DNA from: an uncultured Acidimicrobiales bacterium | GTDB taxonomy: Bacteria; Actinomycetota; Acidimicrobiia; Acidimicrobiales; SZUA-35 | DNA length: 64,000 bases | NCBI GenBank assembly: GCA_937922785.1 | Contig: CALAJQ010000012.1 | Coordinates: 246,552 to 310,551, forward strand | Direction of reading: 5' to 3' | Shown here: positions 52,549 to 60,710 of the stretch, in pieces | Numbering within the stretch: the first letter of the stretch is position 1 | How the letters are laid out: every line of letters starts with the position of its first letter | Notes under the pieces: model-generated | What the model saw: the letters and a program-made list of their open reading frames with translations, nothing else | Told to the model about the DNA's origin: nothing | The model's database searches: none | Translations under genes and position numbers: made by a program

Positions 52549-53307
52549 ATGTCTGGTGAACGAATAGCCATTGAGAAACACCGGCGGGGAAACCGCTGGA
52601 TGCACTGGATCAACTTCCCATTGTTGGCGGTGATGATCTACTCGGGCATGCGAATTTATTGGGCCGACCTGCGAGACCCATATGTGTTTGGCATCTTCGG
52701 GTGGGAGATCTTCACATTCTGGCCGGGCTGGGTTAACGACGGGCTCAACTTGGAACGCAAGCTCGCTAGAGGCATGGCTTACCACTTCACGTTCGGATGG
52801 CTGTTCCTGATCAACGGGCTGGCCTTTGCCGTCTACCTCATCCGCACCGGTGGCTGGCGCAACTTCATGCCATCAATCGGTGACCTCAAGAACATCCCCG
52901 GCGTCCTCCTTCACGACATTGGTCGCAGAGACGAAGCGCCACCGCAAGGTAAGTACAACATCGTCCAGCAGCTCACCTATGCGGCGGTGCTGTTTATGGG
53001 ACTTCTAGCAATCATCAGCGGTTTTGCAATTTACAAGCCAACTCAGCTTGCGCTGTTGACCGGCTTGATGGGCGGGTATGAGTCGGCCCGGACGATTCAC
53101 TGGCTAGTAACTGTTGGCTTTCTTGGCTTCTTTCTGATTCACATCTTGCAGGTCGCTCGTTCTGGGTTTGGGAACTTCTGGTCGATGGTGACTGGATATG
53201 AGTACTTGCCAGAGACAGATATGGGCCACGACAAAACCGACGGCGGCTCTGGACCCGACACCGGTGGAGATGCTGGCACCGATACAGACAAAGAGGTTTT
53301 GGTATGA
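52549..53307 (+). CDS. Cytochrome b561/thiosulfate-reductase-type membrane cytochrome b
   Basis: A 252-residue di-heme membrane cytochrome of the bacterial b561 type. Four helices are recognisable, with candidate heme histidines in RWMHWINF, MAYHFTFGWLF, RTIHWLVTVGFL and FFLIHILQ. The hydrophilic C-terminus is Asp/Gly/Thr rich. It overlaps the molybdopterin enzyme gene by 4 bp (ATGA), which marks it as the electron-transfer partner (compare MsrQ and other b-type partners of sulfite-oxidase-like enzymes). The start ATG 52549 follows AGAGGT. Confidence 0.88.
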   Translation: MSGERIAIEKHRRGNRWMHWINFPLLAVMIYSGMRIYWADLRDPYVFGIFGWEIFTFWPGWVNDGLNLERKLARGMAYHFTFGWLFLINGLAFAVYLIRTGGWRNFMPSIGDLKNIPGVLLHDIGRRDEAPPQGKYNIVQQLTYAAVLFMGLLAIISGFAIYKPTQLALLTGLMGGYESARTIHWLVTVGFLGFFLIHILQVARSGFGNFWSMVTGYEYLPETDMGHDKTDGGSGPDTGGDAGTDTDKEVLV

Positions 53308-54077
53308 GCCGCGAACCGGAAGCTGACGCAACAGGCCGCACACTTACCGAGGCTCAGTTCAAGAAGCGCTCTCGCCGGTCTTTGCTAACTGGCCTGGCAG
53401 GCATTGCCGCCACAGGGTTCGGACTTCGCTGGATTGATAACCGACCGCTTGACGCTCGGGCCCCGGATGTCTTGCGGGCAGGCCATGAAACCAACGAAGC
53501 TATATGGCGAAGGCTATTCCGAGACGGATCCCGGGCTCCGGAGTTTGCCTTCAGCGAGTCCTCGATGATGCGAGTAAACGGTCGGCACGGTCTTGATGAC
53601 GAGATTGACGTCGACACGTGGGAAATGAGCATCGTCGGAGTTGATGGAGAACTACTTGGCACCCACACTTTGGCTGACCTTCGCGACCTTCCTCAACAAG
53701 AGCTGATTGTTGAACACAAATGTGTCGAGGGCTGGTCTCACGTGGTGGCTTGGGGCGGCGTCAGTATGGCTGATTTCATGACCAGGTTCTATCCCGACCA
53801 GGTGGAAGCCCATGGCTTTGTTGACATAACAACTCCTGATTCTGAGTATCGGGTTGGCCTAGAGATGGACGCAATAATGCACGCCCAGACATTGCTGGCT
53901 CTCGACCTTCAGCGCGAGCCTCTAGACGCAGAGCATGGCGCTCCAGTCCGGTTGGCGACACCGCTGAAGTATGGGATCAAGCAGATCAAGCGGATCGGCA
54001 CGATTGCCTTTAGCGATGTTCAGCCCGAAGGTGACTACTGGGGTTCTAGGGGTTACGACTGGTACGCCGCGCTGTGA
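53304..54077 (+). CDS. Exported molybdopterin-dependent oxidoreductase, sulfite-oxidase/MsrP-like
   Basis: A 257-residue protein with a twin-arginine-type signal (KKRSRRSLLTGLAG, about residues 21-40) and a sulfite-oxidase-type molybdopterin domain. The Mo-ligand cysteine is C140 in HKCVEGWSHV. Other family motifs are ALDLQREPLDAEHGAPVRL and LKYGIKQIKRI near the C-terminus. The protein probably works outside the membrane with the cytochrome b encoded just upstream. Candidate substrates are methionine sulfoxide, sulfite or other S-/N-oxides; I cannot decide. MoaE at 15.6 kb would serve cofactor synthesis. The 3' end overlaps the convergent crotonase gene by 32 bp. Confidence 0.88.
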   Translation: MSREPEADATGRTLTEAQFKKRSRRSLLTGLAGIAATGFGLRWIDNRPLDARAPDVLRAGHETNEAIWRRLFRDGSRAPEFAFSESSMMRVNGRHGLDDEIDVDTWEMSIVGVDGELLGTHTLADLRDLPQQELIVEHKCVEGWSHVVAWGGVSMADFMTRFYPDQVEAHGFVDITTPDSEYRVGLEMDAIMHAQTLLALDLQREPLDAEHGAPVRLATPLKYGIKQIKRIGTIAFSDVQPEGDYWGSRGYDWYAAL

Positions 54078-54843
54078 TCTTGTCCATGTAGGCCTGGGCG
54101 GAGGCTCGGCCTTCTGGATCCCGCAGGCCAGCTTGCAGGGCTTCAGCGTCGTTCCAACTTCGAGCCACGCCCACCATTTGGGCGGTCACTGCGTTAGTTG
54201 CTGACTTGGTGGCCTGGGTGGCGAAAGCTGGTTTCGACTCCACAAGGGTTGCTAGCTCGTTGACGGTGGTCTCAAGTTCGTCATCGGAAACAACCCGGTT
54301 CAAGAATCCCGAACTCAACGCTTCGTTGGTGTCGAACGGGCGGCAAGTAATGACCAGTTCTTTGGTGAGTGCCGGGCCGATCTCTCGTACGAGGCGGGGA
54401 ATCCCGCCCCAGGCCAGCGGTATTCCCAGGTCAACTTCCGGTATTGAGAATCGGGTGCTTTCAGCGGCAACTCGGAGATCACACGCCGCGGCTAGAACAA
54501 GTCCGCCGCCGACGCAGTGGCCGTGGATCTGGGCTATCGCGATGGCCCTCATAGCTTCAAGGCCGTCTGCCATTCGGCGGCCAGCGTCGCCAGCTGCGTG
54601 AGCGGGCAGGTCGCCCAGTCCTGCGGTAAAGCTGGATAGGTCAGCGCCGGCAGAGAAGGCGCGGCCTTCGCCTTTTACGATTACTACGCGCACGTCCATG
54701 TGGCTATCAAACCATCTGGCGGCCGTCTCAAGATCCAGCAGTGTCTGGGTAGACAGCGGATTGAGCTTGTCGCCCTGGTTCAAAATGATGTGGCCTCGAA
54801 CACCATCTACTTCAACTCTGAATCCGGTGAACGTTGGTGTCAT
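54046..54843 (-). CDS. Enoyl-CoA hydratase/isomerase (crotonase) family protein
   Basis: A 265-residue crotonase-fold protein. The oxyanion-hole segments are AFSAGADLSSF (first) and HGHCVGGGLVLAAACDLR (second). The glutamate equivalent to E164 of rat hydratase is present (FSIPEVDLGIPLAWGG), but the position of E144 is hydrophobic in GGGLVLA, so the enzyme may be an isomerase, hydrolase or other crotonase rather than a hydratase. The start ATG shares a base with the rimK stop (TAATG). It is the last gene of the minus-strand operon. It overlaps the molybdoenzyme gene 3' to 3' by 32 bp. Confidence 0.87.
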   Translation of the reverse strand: MTPTFTGFRVEVDGVRGHIILNQGDKLNPLSTQTLLDLETAARWFDSHMDVRVVIVKGEGRAFSAGADLSSFTAGLGDLPAHAAGDAGRRMADGLEAMRAIAIAQIHGHCVGGGLVLAAACDLRVAAESTRFSIPEVDLGIPLAWGGIPRLVREIGPALTKELVITCRPFDTNEALSSGFLNRVVSDDELETTVNELATLVESKPAFATQATKSATNAVTAQMVGVARSWNDAEALQAGLRDPEGRASAQAYMDKITARRTSRNP

Positions 54844-56033
54844 TAGTCTTCTTCTCCTAGCGGGTGATCGGGCAGGCTCTTCATCTTGGCTCGACGTTTA
54901 CGCCGGGCAGGAATTAGAGACCGCATCTCTTCGAGGTTGCCGAAACACAACAGCCTGTCTTCGCCCTCAATGATCCGGGTCGGCTTGGGGTTGGGGATGA
55001 CCGTTGTTCCCCGATGCAGTGAGAGTGCGGTGATGTCGCGGTTTCGCAGGCCGGCCTCGATTGTCTGGCCAACATATTCTGAACCCTCATGTACCAGCAG
55101 TTCTGCCACTCCGTAACCGGTGCTGACGCTTAGCCGTTGACGAACGTCTAGCTCTGGGAAGGCCACCTGGTTGGCGATGTAATCAATGATTGAACCCGCA
55201 ATATCAAGCTCGGTTGCCCCTTCAATGCCTTCCAACCCTGGTGAGGAGTTGACCTCCAAAATAAGCGGACCGACATCGCTTTCGAGCATGTCTACTCCGG
55301 CGACTTTAAGGCCCATGATTTGGGCTGCTTTCACTGCTGCGCGCTCGAACTCGGGGTCGATGTCTACCGCTTCGGCCCGTCCGCCGCGGTGCACATTGCT
55401 GCGGAACTCATCCCCCTGAGCGACGCGGCGCATGGCCGCCACTACTCGGTCGCCCACAACTAAGGCTCGAATATCTCGGCCTCTGCTTTCGCTAATGAAC
55501 TGCTGGAGAAGGACGTTGGTGCCAACACTTTGCAGGGTCTCGATTACCGCCTCGGCGATCTTGGCGTCGGGGGCCAGAATTACGCCGATGCCTTGGGTGC
55601 CTTCGAGAAGCTTGATGATTACGGGTGCGCCGCCCACCAGCTTGATGGCTTCGGACACGTCCTTGCGGTCTCGCACAAACGTGCTGGCCGGAATTGAGAC
55701 GTCGTGGCGGGCGAGAATCTGCAGGCTGCGCAACTTGTCTCTAGAGTTTGTGATGCCTAGTGAAGTGTTTGGCGTGTAGACATCCATCTGTTCGAACTGG
55801 CGCACCACGGCTGTGCCGAAGTAAGTGATGGACGCACCAATGCGGGGGAGCACAGCGTCATAATCTGAGATCTGCTTGCCTCTGTACAACAGGTCTGGTT
55901 CGTCGCCGGCGAGGTCAATCGACAACCGCAGGGTGTTCAGCACTCTTACCGAATGGCCACGGTCAAGCGCTGCGATCTTGAGGCGTTGGGTGCTGTAAGC
56001 CTCGGGCGACCTTGAAAGAATGGCTAACTTCAT
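54843..56033 (-). CDS. rimK: RimK-family ATP-grasp ligase with C-terminal TrkA-C-like domain
   Basis: A 396-residue protein. Residues 1-295 match RimK, the ATP-grasp ligase that adds glutamates to protein S6 or to related substrates. Motifs include the N-terminal MKLAILSRSPEAYSTQRL, KLLEGTQGIGVILA (nucleotide site), FISESRGRDIRALVVGDRVV and LEVNSSPGLEGIEGAT (metal site). Residues about 310-380 look like a TrkA-C/RCK-C ligand-binding domain, which may sense a nucleotide or ion. It is coupled by ATGA to the upstream protease gene and by TAATG to the crotonase. The true peptide acceptor is not evident. Confidence 0.9.
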   Translation of the reverse strand: MKLAILSRSPEAYSTQRLKIAALDRGHSVRVLNTLRLSIDLAGDEPDLLYRGKQISDYDAVLPRIGASITYFGTAVVRQFEQMDVYTPNTSLGITNSRDKLRSLQILARHDVSIPASTFVRDRKDVSEAIKLVGGAPVIIKLLEGTQGIGVILAPDAKIAEAVIETLQSVGTNVLLQQFISESRGRDIRALVVGDRVVAAMRRVAQGDEFRSNVHRGGRAEAVDIDPEFERAAVKAAQIMGLKVAGVDMLESDVGPLILEVNSSPGLEGIEGATELDIAGSIIDYIANQVAFPELDVRQRLSVSTGYGVAELLVHEGSEYVGQTIEAGLRNRDITALSLHRGTTVIPNPKPTRIIEGEDRLLCFGNLEEMRSLIPARRKRRAKMKSLPDHPLGEED

Positions 56034-56509
56034 TTGGGTGCTCCTCGGTTTGCTCGCACAACTTCGATGGGTGGCTTGCCGGTTAAGAACGACCGACCTG
56101 GGTTTACTAGGAATCGTTTTCTGACCGCTTCACGACCTAACAGCATTCGGAAGCCCATGTCATCTCGGCGGGTTAGCGACATGTCAATTTCATGCGCTTG
56201 CCCGCCCACAGCAACCGTTGTCCTGACCACTGGTCTCTTCTCGGCTACTCCGCTGGAACTACGCACGCTGCGCCACTCGAGCAGGGGTGTTTCAACTAGT
56301 GATGCGTCTCGGGTTGAGCGCTGCCAAGGGTGTACTTCGAAGCGGACCCACGGTTGGTCTTCCTTTGTGAATTCTTCAAGATTGAACGCGTGAAGCGAGG
56401 AGGATCGAGCTCCGGTATCAACCTTCGCCTTAACCCAGTCCACACCGATCTCAGGTAGCGAGATCCACTCTCGCCAGCCGATCGTTGGGAGTTGATCTTT
56501 GGTCACCAA
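56030..56509 (-). CDS. RimB-like retropepsin-fold protease (PF05618)
   Basis: A 159-residue protein of the family often called ATP-dependent zinc protease, a retropepsin-like aspartic fold. The active-site-type motif KVDTGARSSSLHA is at about residues 29-41, and the LTRRDDMGFRMLLGREA segment is the second conserved block. In many bacteria this gene sits beside rimK, and in Pseudomonas RimB processes or regulates RimK products. It overlaps rimK by 4 bp and starts 6 bp after the selenoprotein gene, so all four minus-strand genes probably form one operon. Confidence 0.85.
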   Translation of the reverse strand: MVTKDQLPTIGWREWISLPEIGVDWVKAKVDTGARSSSLHAFNLEEFTKEDQPWVRFEVHPWQRSTRDASLVETPLLEWRSVRSSSGVAEKRPVVRTTVAVGGQAHEIDMSLTRRDDMGFRMLLGREAVRKRFLVNPGRSFLTGKPPIEVVRANRGAPK

Positions 56510-56515
56510 TGGAGC

Positions 56516-57358
56516 CTAGGCCCGAGATGCTGCTTGTTTCGCTCTACGTTGGCGGCCGGCTTCGGCGAGTTCGGCGGCGTTGTCGGGGCCGACGTGCATG
56601 TAGTTGGCTCGCCAGTCATCTGTGCCCCACTCTCGGTCGAACCTTTGAGTTGTGCGCGGGCCTTGGGCGAAGCGCACCAGGTTCAGGGCAGTGGTTGCAG
56701 TCTCTAGCTGCTCGGCCTTGTCGCCAGGCTTTCCAAGTGGATTGCCGAGGGGATAATCAACAAAGACAAAGCGAGGTACGCCGACCGTCTCGACGATGTC
56801 TTGTGCGCTTCCGATGACCACCGTAGCGATGCCATTTTCTTCAAGATGGCGGGCAACCAGACTCACGGTCTGGTGGCATACCGGTCACAAGGGCACCAAC
56901 AACATGACGTCGACATCGTCTTCGATGGCCCACTTAAGAACCTGCTCTGCGTCGGCGTGGCTGCGGCGTTGTGAGTACTCAGTTGGAACACCGTAAAAGC
57001 GAGGTGCAACTGACCCAATCAGACCGGACTGGGCAGCTTCGTTAACCGCAGCCAGAGGCAGGTAGGTGCCGACGTCGTCGGTATGGGTTGCGTCCTTGTC
57101 CCAGGACAGGTCGGCGGTGAACATCTTGTCCGGGATCGGGTCCGAAGCTTGGGCGTATGCCTTCTTGGGCATGGACGCGCCGACTGGGAAAGTTGTTGTG
57201 ACGACGCCAACCGTTGCGGAGCTGAGGTCTGGCCTTGGGCCGGTGAAGGGCACTGTTGGGTATCGAGCCCACATGTAGGGCTTGTCGTAGCCGTGTGCGG
57301 CGTAGTACTCACGGGACTTGTCGATGTAGCTGACAGTTCGGCGGTGGCTTTCGCTCAT
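56516..57358 (-). CDS. Probable selenoprotein of the glycine/sarcosine/betaine reductase B-like family (in-frame TGA = Sec)
   Basis: One continuous reading frame from ATG 57358 to 56516, interrupted only by TGA at 56885-56887. Reading TGA as selenocysteine gives a 280-residue protein with the motif MLLVPLUPVCHQTV, a UxxC redox motif with Sec at residue 158. Sequence on both sides (YIDKSREYYAAHGY before; SLVARHLEENGIATVV and FPLGNPLGKPGD after) continues the family known as selenoprotein B glycine/betaine/sarcosine/D-proline reductase-like. A stem-loop directly after the TGA fits a bacterial SECIS. Standard gene calling would split it into two ORFs (157 and 116 codons). The substrate of these stand-alone members is unknown. 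It depends on selA/B/C/D elsewhere in the genome. Confidence 0.85.
56853..56887 (-). promoter_or_regulatory. Candidate SECIS hairpin after the recoded TGA
   Basis: On the minus strand TGA (56887-56885) is followed after 10 bases by ACCAGAC, loop CGTGA, GTCTGGT: a perfect 7-bp stem (56874-56868 with 56862-56856), extended by two more pairs beyond one mismatch. The apical loop begins 17 bases after the TGA and carries a G in its first two positions, as in bacterial SECIS elements read by SelB. Confidence 0.65.
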
Positions 57359-57523
57359 GACCTCAAGTTAGGTCAATCACCTGCGGCCTGCACATGTCGA
57401 GGCTGACTCTTGTTCAAGTTGGGACACATGGGTTAGGGTGCGTCTGGGAAAAAATTATGTTTGAAACCAGGCTGATGGGGTAGGTCGCTCTGGTGGAGAG
57501 AACTAACTCGGGGGAGTAAACAG
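57359..57523. other. Divergent intergenic region
   Basis: 165 bp between the selenoprotein start (minus) and the small plus-strand ORF. It presumably carries the promoter of the minus-strand operon. I see no convincing -35/-10 pair, repeat or RNA gene. Confidence 0.4.
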
Positions 57524-57730
57524 TTGCATTCATTACCAGCGGCAGCATTGAGGCTTGAGCCGGCGACTCGAAAAACTTTGGGCGAAAGCGTGTCCCAGAC
57601 CGCCAAGAACACCGCCAAGAAGATCGGCCAGAAGACGGCCCTGACCTCGCCCTTCGGCGCCGATGACTCTCCCCAGGACCGATCCCCCCAGGACCGATTC
57701 CCCCAAATTTCTGCCCCAGGTGACAATTAG
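57524..57730 (+). CDS. Small hypothetical protein, basic and proline-rich
   Basis: A 68-codon ORF from TTG 57524 with a good ribosome site (GGGGGAG, 7 bases upstream). The product starts MHSLPAAALRLEPATRK, has a Lys/Ala/Thr segment (SQTAKNTAKKIGQK) and ends in a Pro/Gln/Asp repeat (SPQDRSPQDRFPQ) encoded by a 15-bp DNA duplication (57671-57700). No family is recognised. Support comes from the ribosome site and from lack of any better frame here; the low-complexity end weakens it. Confidence 0.35.
   Translation: MHSLPAAALRLEPATRKTLGESVSQTAKNTAKKIGQKTALTSPFGADDSPQDRSPQDRFPQISAPGDN
57671..57700 (+). repeat. 15-bp tandem duplication
   Basis: CCCCAGGACCGATCC at 57671-57685 is repeated with one change at 57686-57700. 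In the small plus-strand ORF this doubles the coding of a PQDR segment. Confidence 0.8.
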
Positions 57731-57738
57731 CGTCACCT
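57718..57738. terminator. Inverted repeat, possible bidirectional terminator
   Basis: AGGTGAC (57718-57724) and GTCACCT (57732-57738) form a perfect 7-bp stem with a 7-base loop that contains the TAG of the small plus-strand ORF. It lies 60 bp beyond the stop of the minus-strand lamin-tail gene. No T-run follows on either side. A further GTCACCT occurs at about 57759, showing local repetition. Confidence 0.35.
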
Positions 57739-57797
57739 CCAGCAGACAGATGGCCCAATTGTCACCTACAGCTGACAGAACGGCCGATTCGGAAGAC

Positions 57798-59990
57798 CTA
57801 GCTGCAGTCTACTGTTTGTTCAATTTGTGTTGAATGAAGCAAGTAAGCGGTGTCGTCGCCGTTGTTCCAGATGTTCTGAGCCTCGAACAAAACTTCACCC
57901 GGACCTGCGGTTACTCCCAGTCCACTGACTATCCGCAGGCTTTCCGCTGGAGCTAGTTGGCCTACAAAGTCGTCTTTGATCCATTTCCCGCTGCCTGGGT
58001 CTTTGTCGAACTGCTCGTCATGCAGAACAAAGCCGACAAGCGATACAGAAGTTCCGCCAGTATTGGTGATCACCACAACTTCGTTTAGCGAATCACAAGA
58101 CACAAGTTCGACAAACCCGGGCTCTGGTTCGGGCTCTGTAACTGGTGTTGTCGGAGTGGTTGGTTCCGGGGTAGTTGGCCCTGGTCCAGGCGCTGGCGGC
58201 GGGTTGTCGGCACCCTTCGGTGGGCATATGAACGAGTGAATCTGGTTTCCGCCAGGGTCTAGAAGGAAAGCGGTGTCACCCTCGTCGTTCCAGATGTGTT
58301 GATCAACGAACAGGACTTGACCAGGGCCAGGAACAACGTCCGGGCCGCTAACAACCTGAAGGCTCTGACCTGGTGCCAACGACTGTTCGAAGTCGTTCTT
58401 GATGAACTTGCCGCCGTCGGGGTTATCTCGGTAGGTCTCGTCATGCAGCGCGTAGTTGTTGAGAGAGCGAGTTGACTGGCCCGTGTTGCTGATAGTTACA
58501 ACTTCCCCACCGGTTGAGCACGCCGTAATCTTCAAGTCACCAGTCGTTGTGTTAAAGCTCGTGCGCTGAGCTGGAGAAACCCGACCGTCACGCCCGAACA
58601 CCCGAACCTCAACCTCATATGCTGAGCCTGGAACCAGGTTGGTTCCTCCGAAGGCATCGGTTCCCAGCACCGACCAATGACTTAGCCAGCAACGCTCGGT
58701 AGCAAACGGGATGCCGTCGGTATGGACTACAGCTCCGTTGACTTTGACTTCCAGTCCGGTGCATTGATCGGCTTCGAACGTGATTCGTGCCGTGGTTTCG
58801 GTGATGTCGGATACCGACAAGCCGCTGATGGTTGGTGCGCTGAGCTGGTCTTGGGGCAGAGTCTTGAAGGTCACTGTTGCTGGCGCAGTCCGCGAACCAT
58901 CTGTAGTGACGCCGCTTACTTCCAGCGTGTACTCGGTGTTGCTTAGCAGTGCTGGTGAGGATGGGTAAGCCCCAAGAACATAAATGTGCTCGGTCCAACA
59001 TGACTGCGAGCCGGGATAGCCGCTGTCTTGTGAGACCACCCCAACCAACGTGTATGCAGTTCCCATGCATTGGTTGGTCTCGAATTCGACCACCGCATAG
59101 GTTTCGCCGATCGAAGTGGCGGCGGCCCATAGGATCTTGGGGACGTTCGGAGTTGGATCAGCCGGCTTAACGGGTCGATCATTGACTGGGTCGGGATAAG
59201 GGTGGACCCCAATGAACTCTTGGTTGGCTGCGATCCAACGGACAACTTCGTGACGTTCAAGCTCGCCTGAGACCACCAGGCGATACCAGTATTCATATCC
59301 TGCTTGGTCTGGCTCGCGACCTAGAACGTTGCCGTAAATGACGTCAACAAACTGGGCGTCAGTTGTTTGTCCGTACTTCGCGTCGAATTCGGCCGAGGTT
59401 GAGAATTGGTAGCTGATGTCATCTAGCGAGGCTCCAGCCCGCGAGGTCTCGAGCCAGTACTTGGCGCCGCCGAGATCGGGTTGTCGATTGAAGAACGCCC
59501 AATAGAGCCGAAGGACGTTGGAGTCTTGGGCGGCGAAGTCGGTAGAGCGGGTGAGGACAGAGAGAGACCTTGCGTTGTCAACCGTCCAGATCTTGGCTGA
59601 AACTGTGACCGATTGCCGGAGTTCGGCAACCTTGTTTCCTGCTAGATCGACTGCTTCCAAAACAACCGTCCAGACGCCGGTAGGCATGTCGCTGAAGAAC
59701 GCTTCGAAATCGCCAGAGGGTCTAACTGGCACGCTGTTGGTGTGGAATCGTGTTCCGTCCAAATAGTCGATTGATGTTTGTATCGTGTGGGGCGTGCCGA
59801 CGATCTGGGTGACTACACCTTTAATTGCCAGAGGTCCTTGGGAAATCTGCGGGTTGATCGACGCTTTGATTTCGGGGCCAGCTACCGCTTGGGCCGACGC
59901 TAGTTGGCCACCGATCGCGCCAAAGACGCCGGCCAACAACACCATCGCAAACGCGATACTCCCAGCTCTTCTTGATTCACCGCGTCGCAT
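57798..59990 (-). CDS. Secreted DUF4214 / fibronectin-like / lamin-tail domain protein
   Basis: A 730-residue exported protein. The signal peptide is MRRGESRRAGSIAFAMVLLAGVFG, cleaved probably after ASAQA. Residues about 145-260 form a DUF4214-type helical region (VIYGNVLGREPDQAGYEYW). Two beta-rich FN3-like modules (about 290-480) contain Cys pairs. Two lamin-tail domains follow at about 485-585 and 630-730 (YALHDETYRDNPDGGKFI; FVLHDEQFDKDPGSGKWI), joined by a Pro/Thr/Glu linker. ATG 59990 is chosen over 60050 because GGGAGGA lies 8 bases before it. The function is unknown; an adhesive or wall-associated role is likely. Confidence 0.85.
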   Translation of the reverse strand: MRRGESRRAGSIAFAMVLLAGVFGAIGGQLASAQAVAGPEIKASINPQISQGPLAIKGVVTQIVGTPHTIQTSIDYLDGTRFHTNSVPVRPSGDFEAFFSDMPTGVWTVVLEAVDLAGNKVAELRQSVTVSAKIWTVDNARSLSVLTRSTDFAAQDSNVLRLYWAFFNRQPDLGGAKYWLETSRAGASLDDISYQFSTSAEFDAKYGQTTDAQFVDVIYGNVLGREPDQAGYEYWYRLVVSGELERHEVVRWIAANQEFIGVHPYPDPVNDRPVKPADPTPNVPKILWAAATSIGETYAVVEFETNQCMGTAYTLVGVVSQDSGYPGSQSCWTEHIYVLGAYPSSPALLSNTEYTLEVSGVTTDGSRTAPATVTFKTLPQDQLSAPTISGLSVSDITETTARITFEADQCTGLEVKVNGAVVHTDGIPFATERCWLSHWSVLGTDAFGGTNLVPGSAYEVEVRVFGRDGRVSPAQRTSFNTTTGDLKITACSTGGEVVTISNTGQSTRSLNNYALHDETYRDNPDGGKFIKNDFEQSLAPGQSLQVVSGPDVVPGPGQVLFVDQHIWNDEGDTAFLLDPGGNQIHSFICPPKGADNPPPAPGPGPTTPEPTTPTTPVTEPEPEPGFVELVSCDSLNEVVVITNTGGTSVSLVGFVLHDEQFDKDPGSGKWIKDDFVGQLAPAESLRIVSGLGVTAGPGEVLFEAQNIWNNGDDTAYLLHSTQIEQTVDCS

Positions 59991-60125
59991 ATCGCCCGTC
60001 CTCCCGAAGTCCTTAGATCTAGGTATATAACAACCGACACCAACAACCAAGTTGAATCTTGGATAGTCATCGAACAGAAAACTGGGGGTCAGCTTTTGCG
60101 GCGAGGCCCGGCCTAGCGTGGGGCT
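59991..60125. promoter_or_regulatory. Divergent promoter region between the lamin-tail and DUF1269 genes
   Basis: The minus strand has TATATA (about 60024-60029) with TTGGTT-like sequence about 15 bases further upstream, a possible promoter for the lamin-tail gene; the ribosome site GGGAGGA follows. On the plus strand I see no clear promoter before ATG 60126. Confidence 0.35.
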
Positions 60126-60710
60126 ATGACAAGTGAAGTAGATGCCTCTAACGCCGTCGAAGTTGGCGAGAAGATCCCCCTGTACTTGGTTGGGATTTCG
60201 TTTGATGATGTTTACCGGGCGCAGCAGTTCATGACCGCCTCCCAGCGAATGGCGTCACGCAAGGAGCTTGTGCTTGAAGACGCCGTCCTGATTGTGAGGG
60301 ACGAGAGTGGACGCACGGTGGTGACCGAGACCATCGATCCGCCGACCAGTCGGACCGCGATTTCAGGGGCAATGTGGGCTGGCTTGTTGGGCTTGGTTGT
60401 GGGCGGGCCCGTTGGTTGGGTTGCGGGCGTTGCCGCCGGGGCGACGGCTGGTGCAGCTGCAGCGAAGGTGATTGACCTTGGAATCTCTGACGACTGGGTG
60501 AAGTGGTTCAAGGACTCAATCGAGGCAGACTCTGCGACAGTCGCGTTGTTAGTCAGCGAGGTCAACGAAGAAGCGCTTCTGGCCGAGACCGCAAGGTTCA
60601 CCGGTTCGCAGCTGATCTACACCAACTTCAATGACGACATGATTGACAGGTTGTCCGAATCACTTGGTGACCACGATGGCCCCGACATAAGGACCGACCC
60701 AACGACATGA
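60126..60710 (+). CDS. DUF1269-family membrane-associated protein
   Basis: A 194-residue protein. Residues 15-70 are a ferredoxin-like beta/alpha region (YLVGISFDDVYRAQQFM, EDAVLIVRDESGR), then two Gly/Ala-rich hydrophobic helices (about 80-118: GAMWAGLLGLVVGGPVGWVA) and a soluble C-terminus (GISDDWVKWFKDSIEADSAT). This matches predicted membrane proteins of the DUF1269 family, whose role is unknown. It overlaps the nitroreductase gene by 4 bp (ATGA). Confidence 0.82.
   Translation: MTSEVDASNAVEVGEKIPLYLVGISFDDVYRAQQFMTASQRMASRKELVLEDAVLIVRDESGRTVVTETIDPPTSRTAISGAMWAGLLGLVVGGPVGWVAGVAAGATAGAAAAKVIDLGISDDWVKWFKDSIEADSATVALLVSEVNEEALLAETARFTGSQLIYTNFNDDMIDRLSESLGDHDGPDIRTDPTT

Noticed and set aside
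56516..57358. Interpretation of the TGA as a nonsense mutation in a pseudogene
   Set aside because: The TGA sits exactly at the family's Sec position in a UxxC motif, flanked by intact coding sequence and followed by a SECIS-like stem; still, sel genes need to be found elsewhere.
57414..57758. Minus-strand ORFs with GGIGPGGIGPG repeats
   Set aside because: They arise from the CCCCAGGACCGAT duplication, have no ribosome site and resemble no protein.
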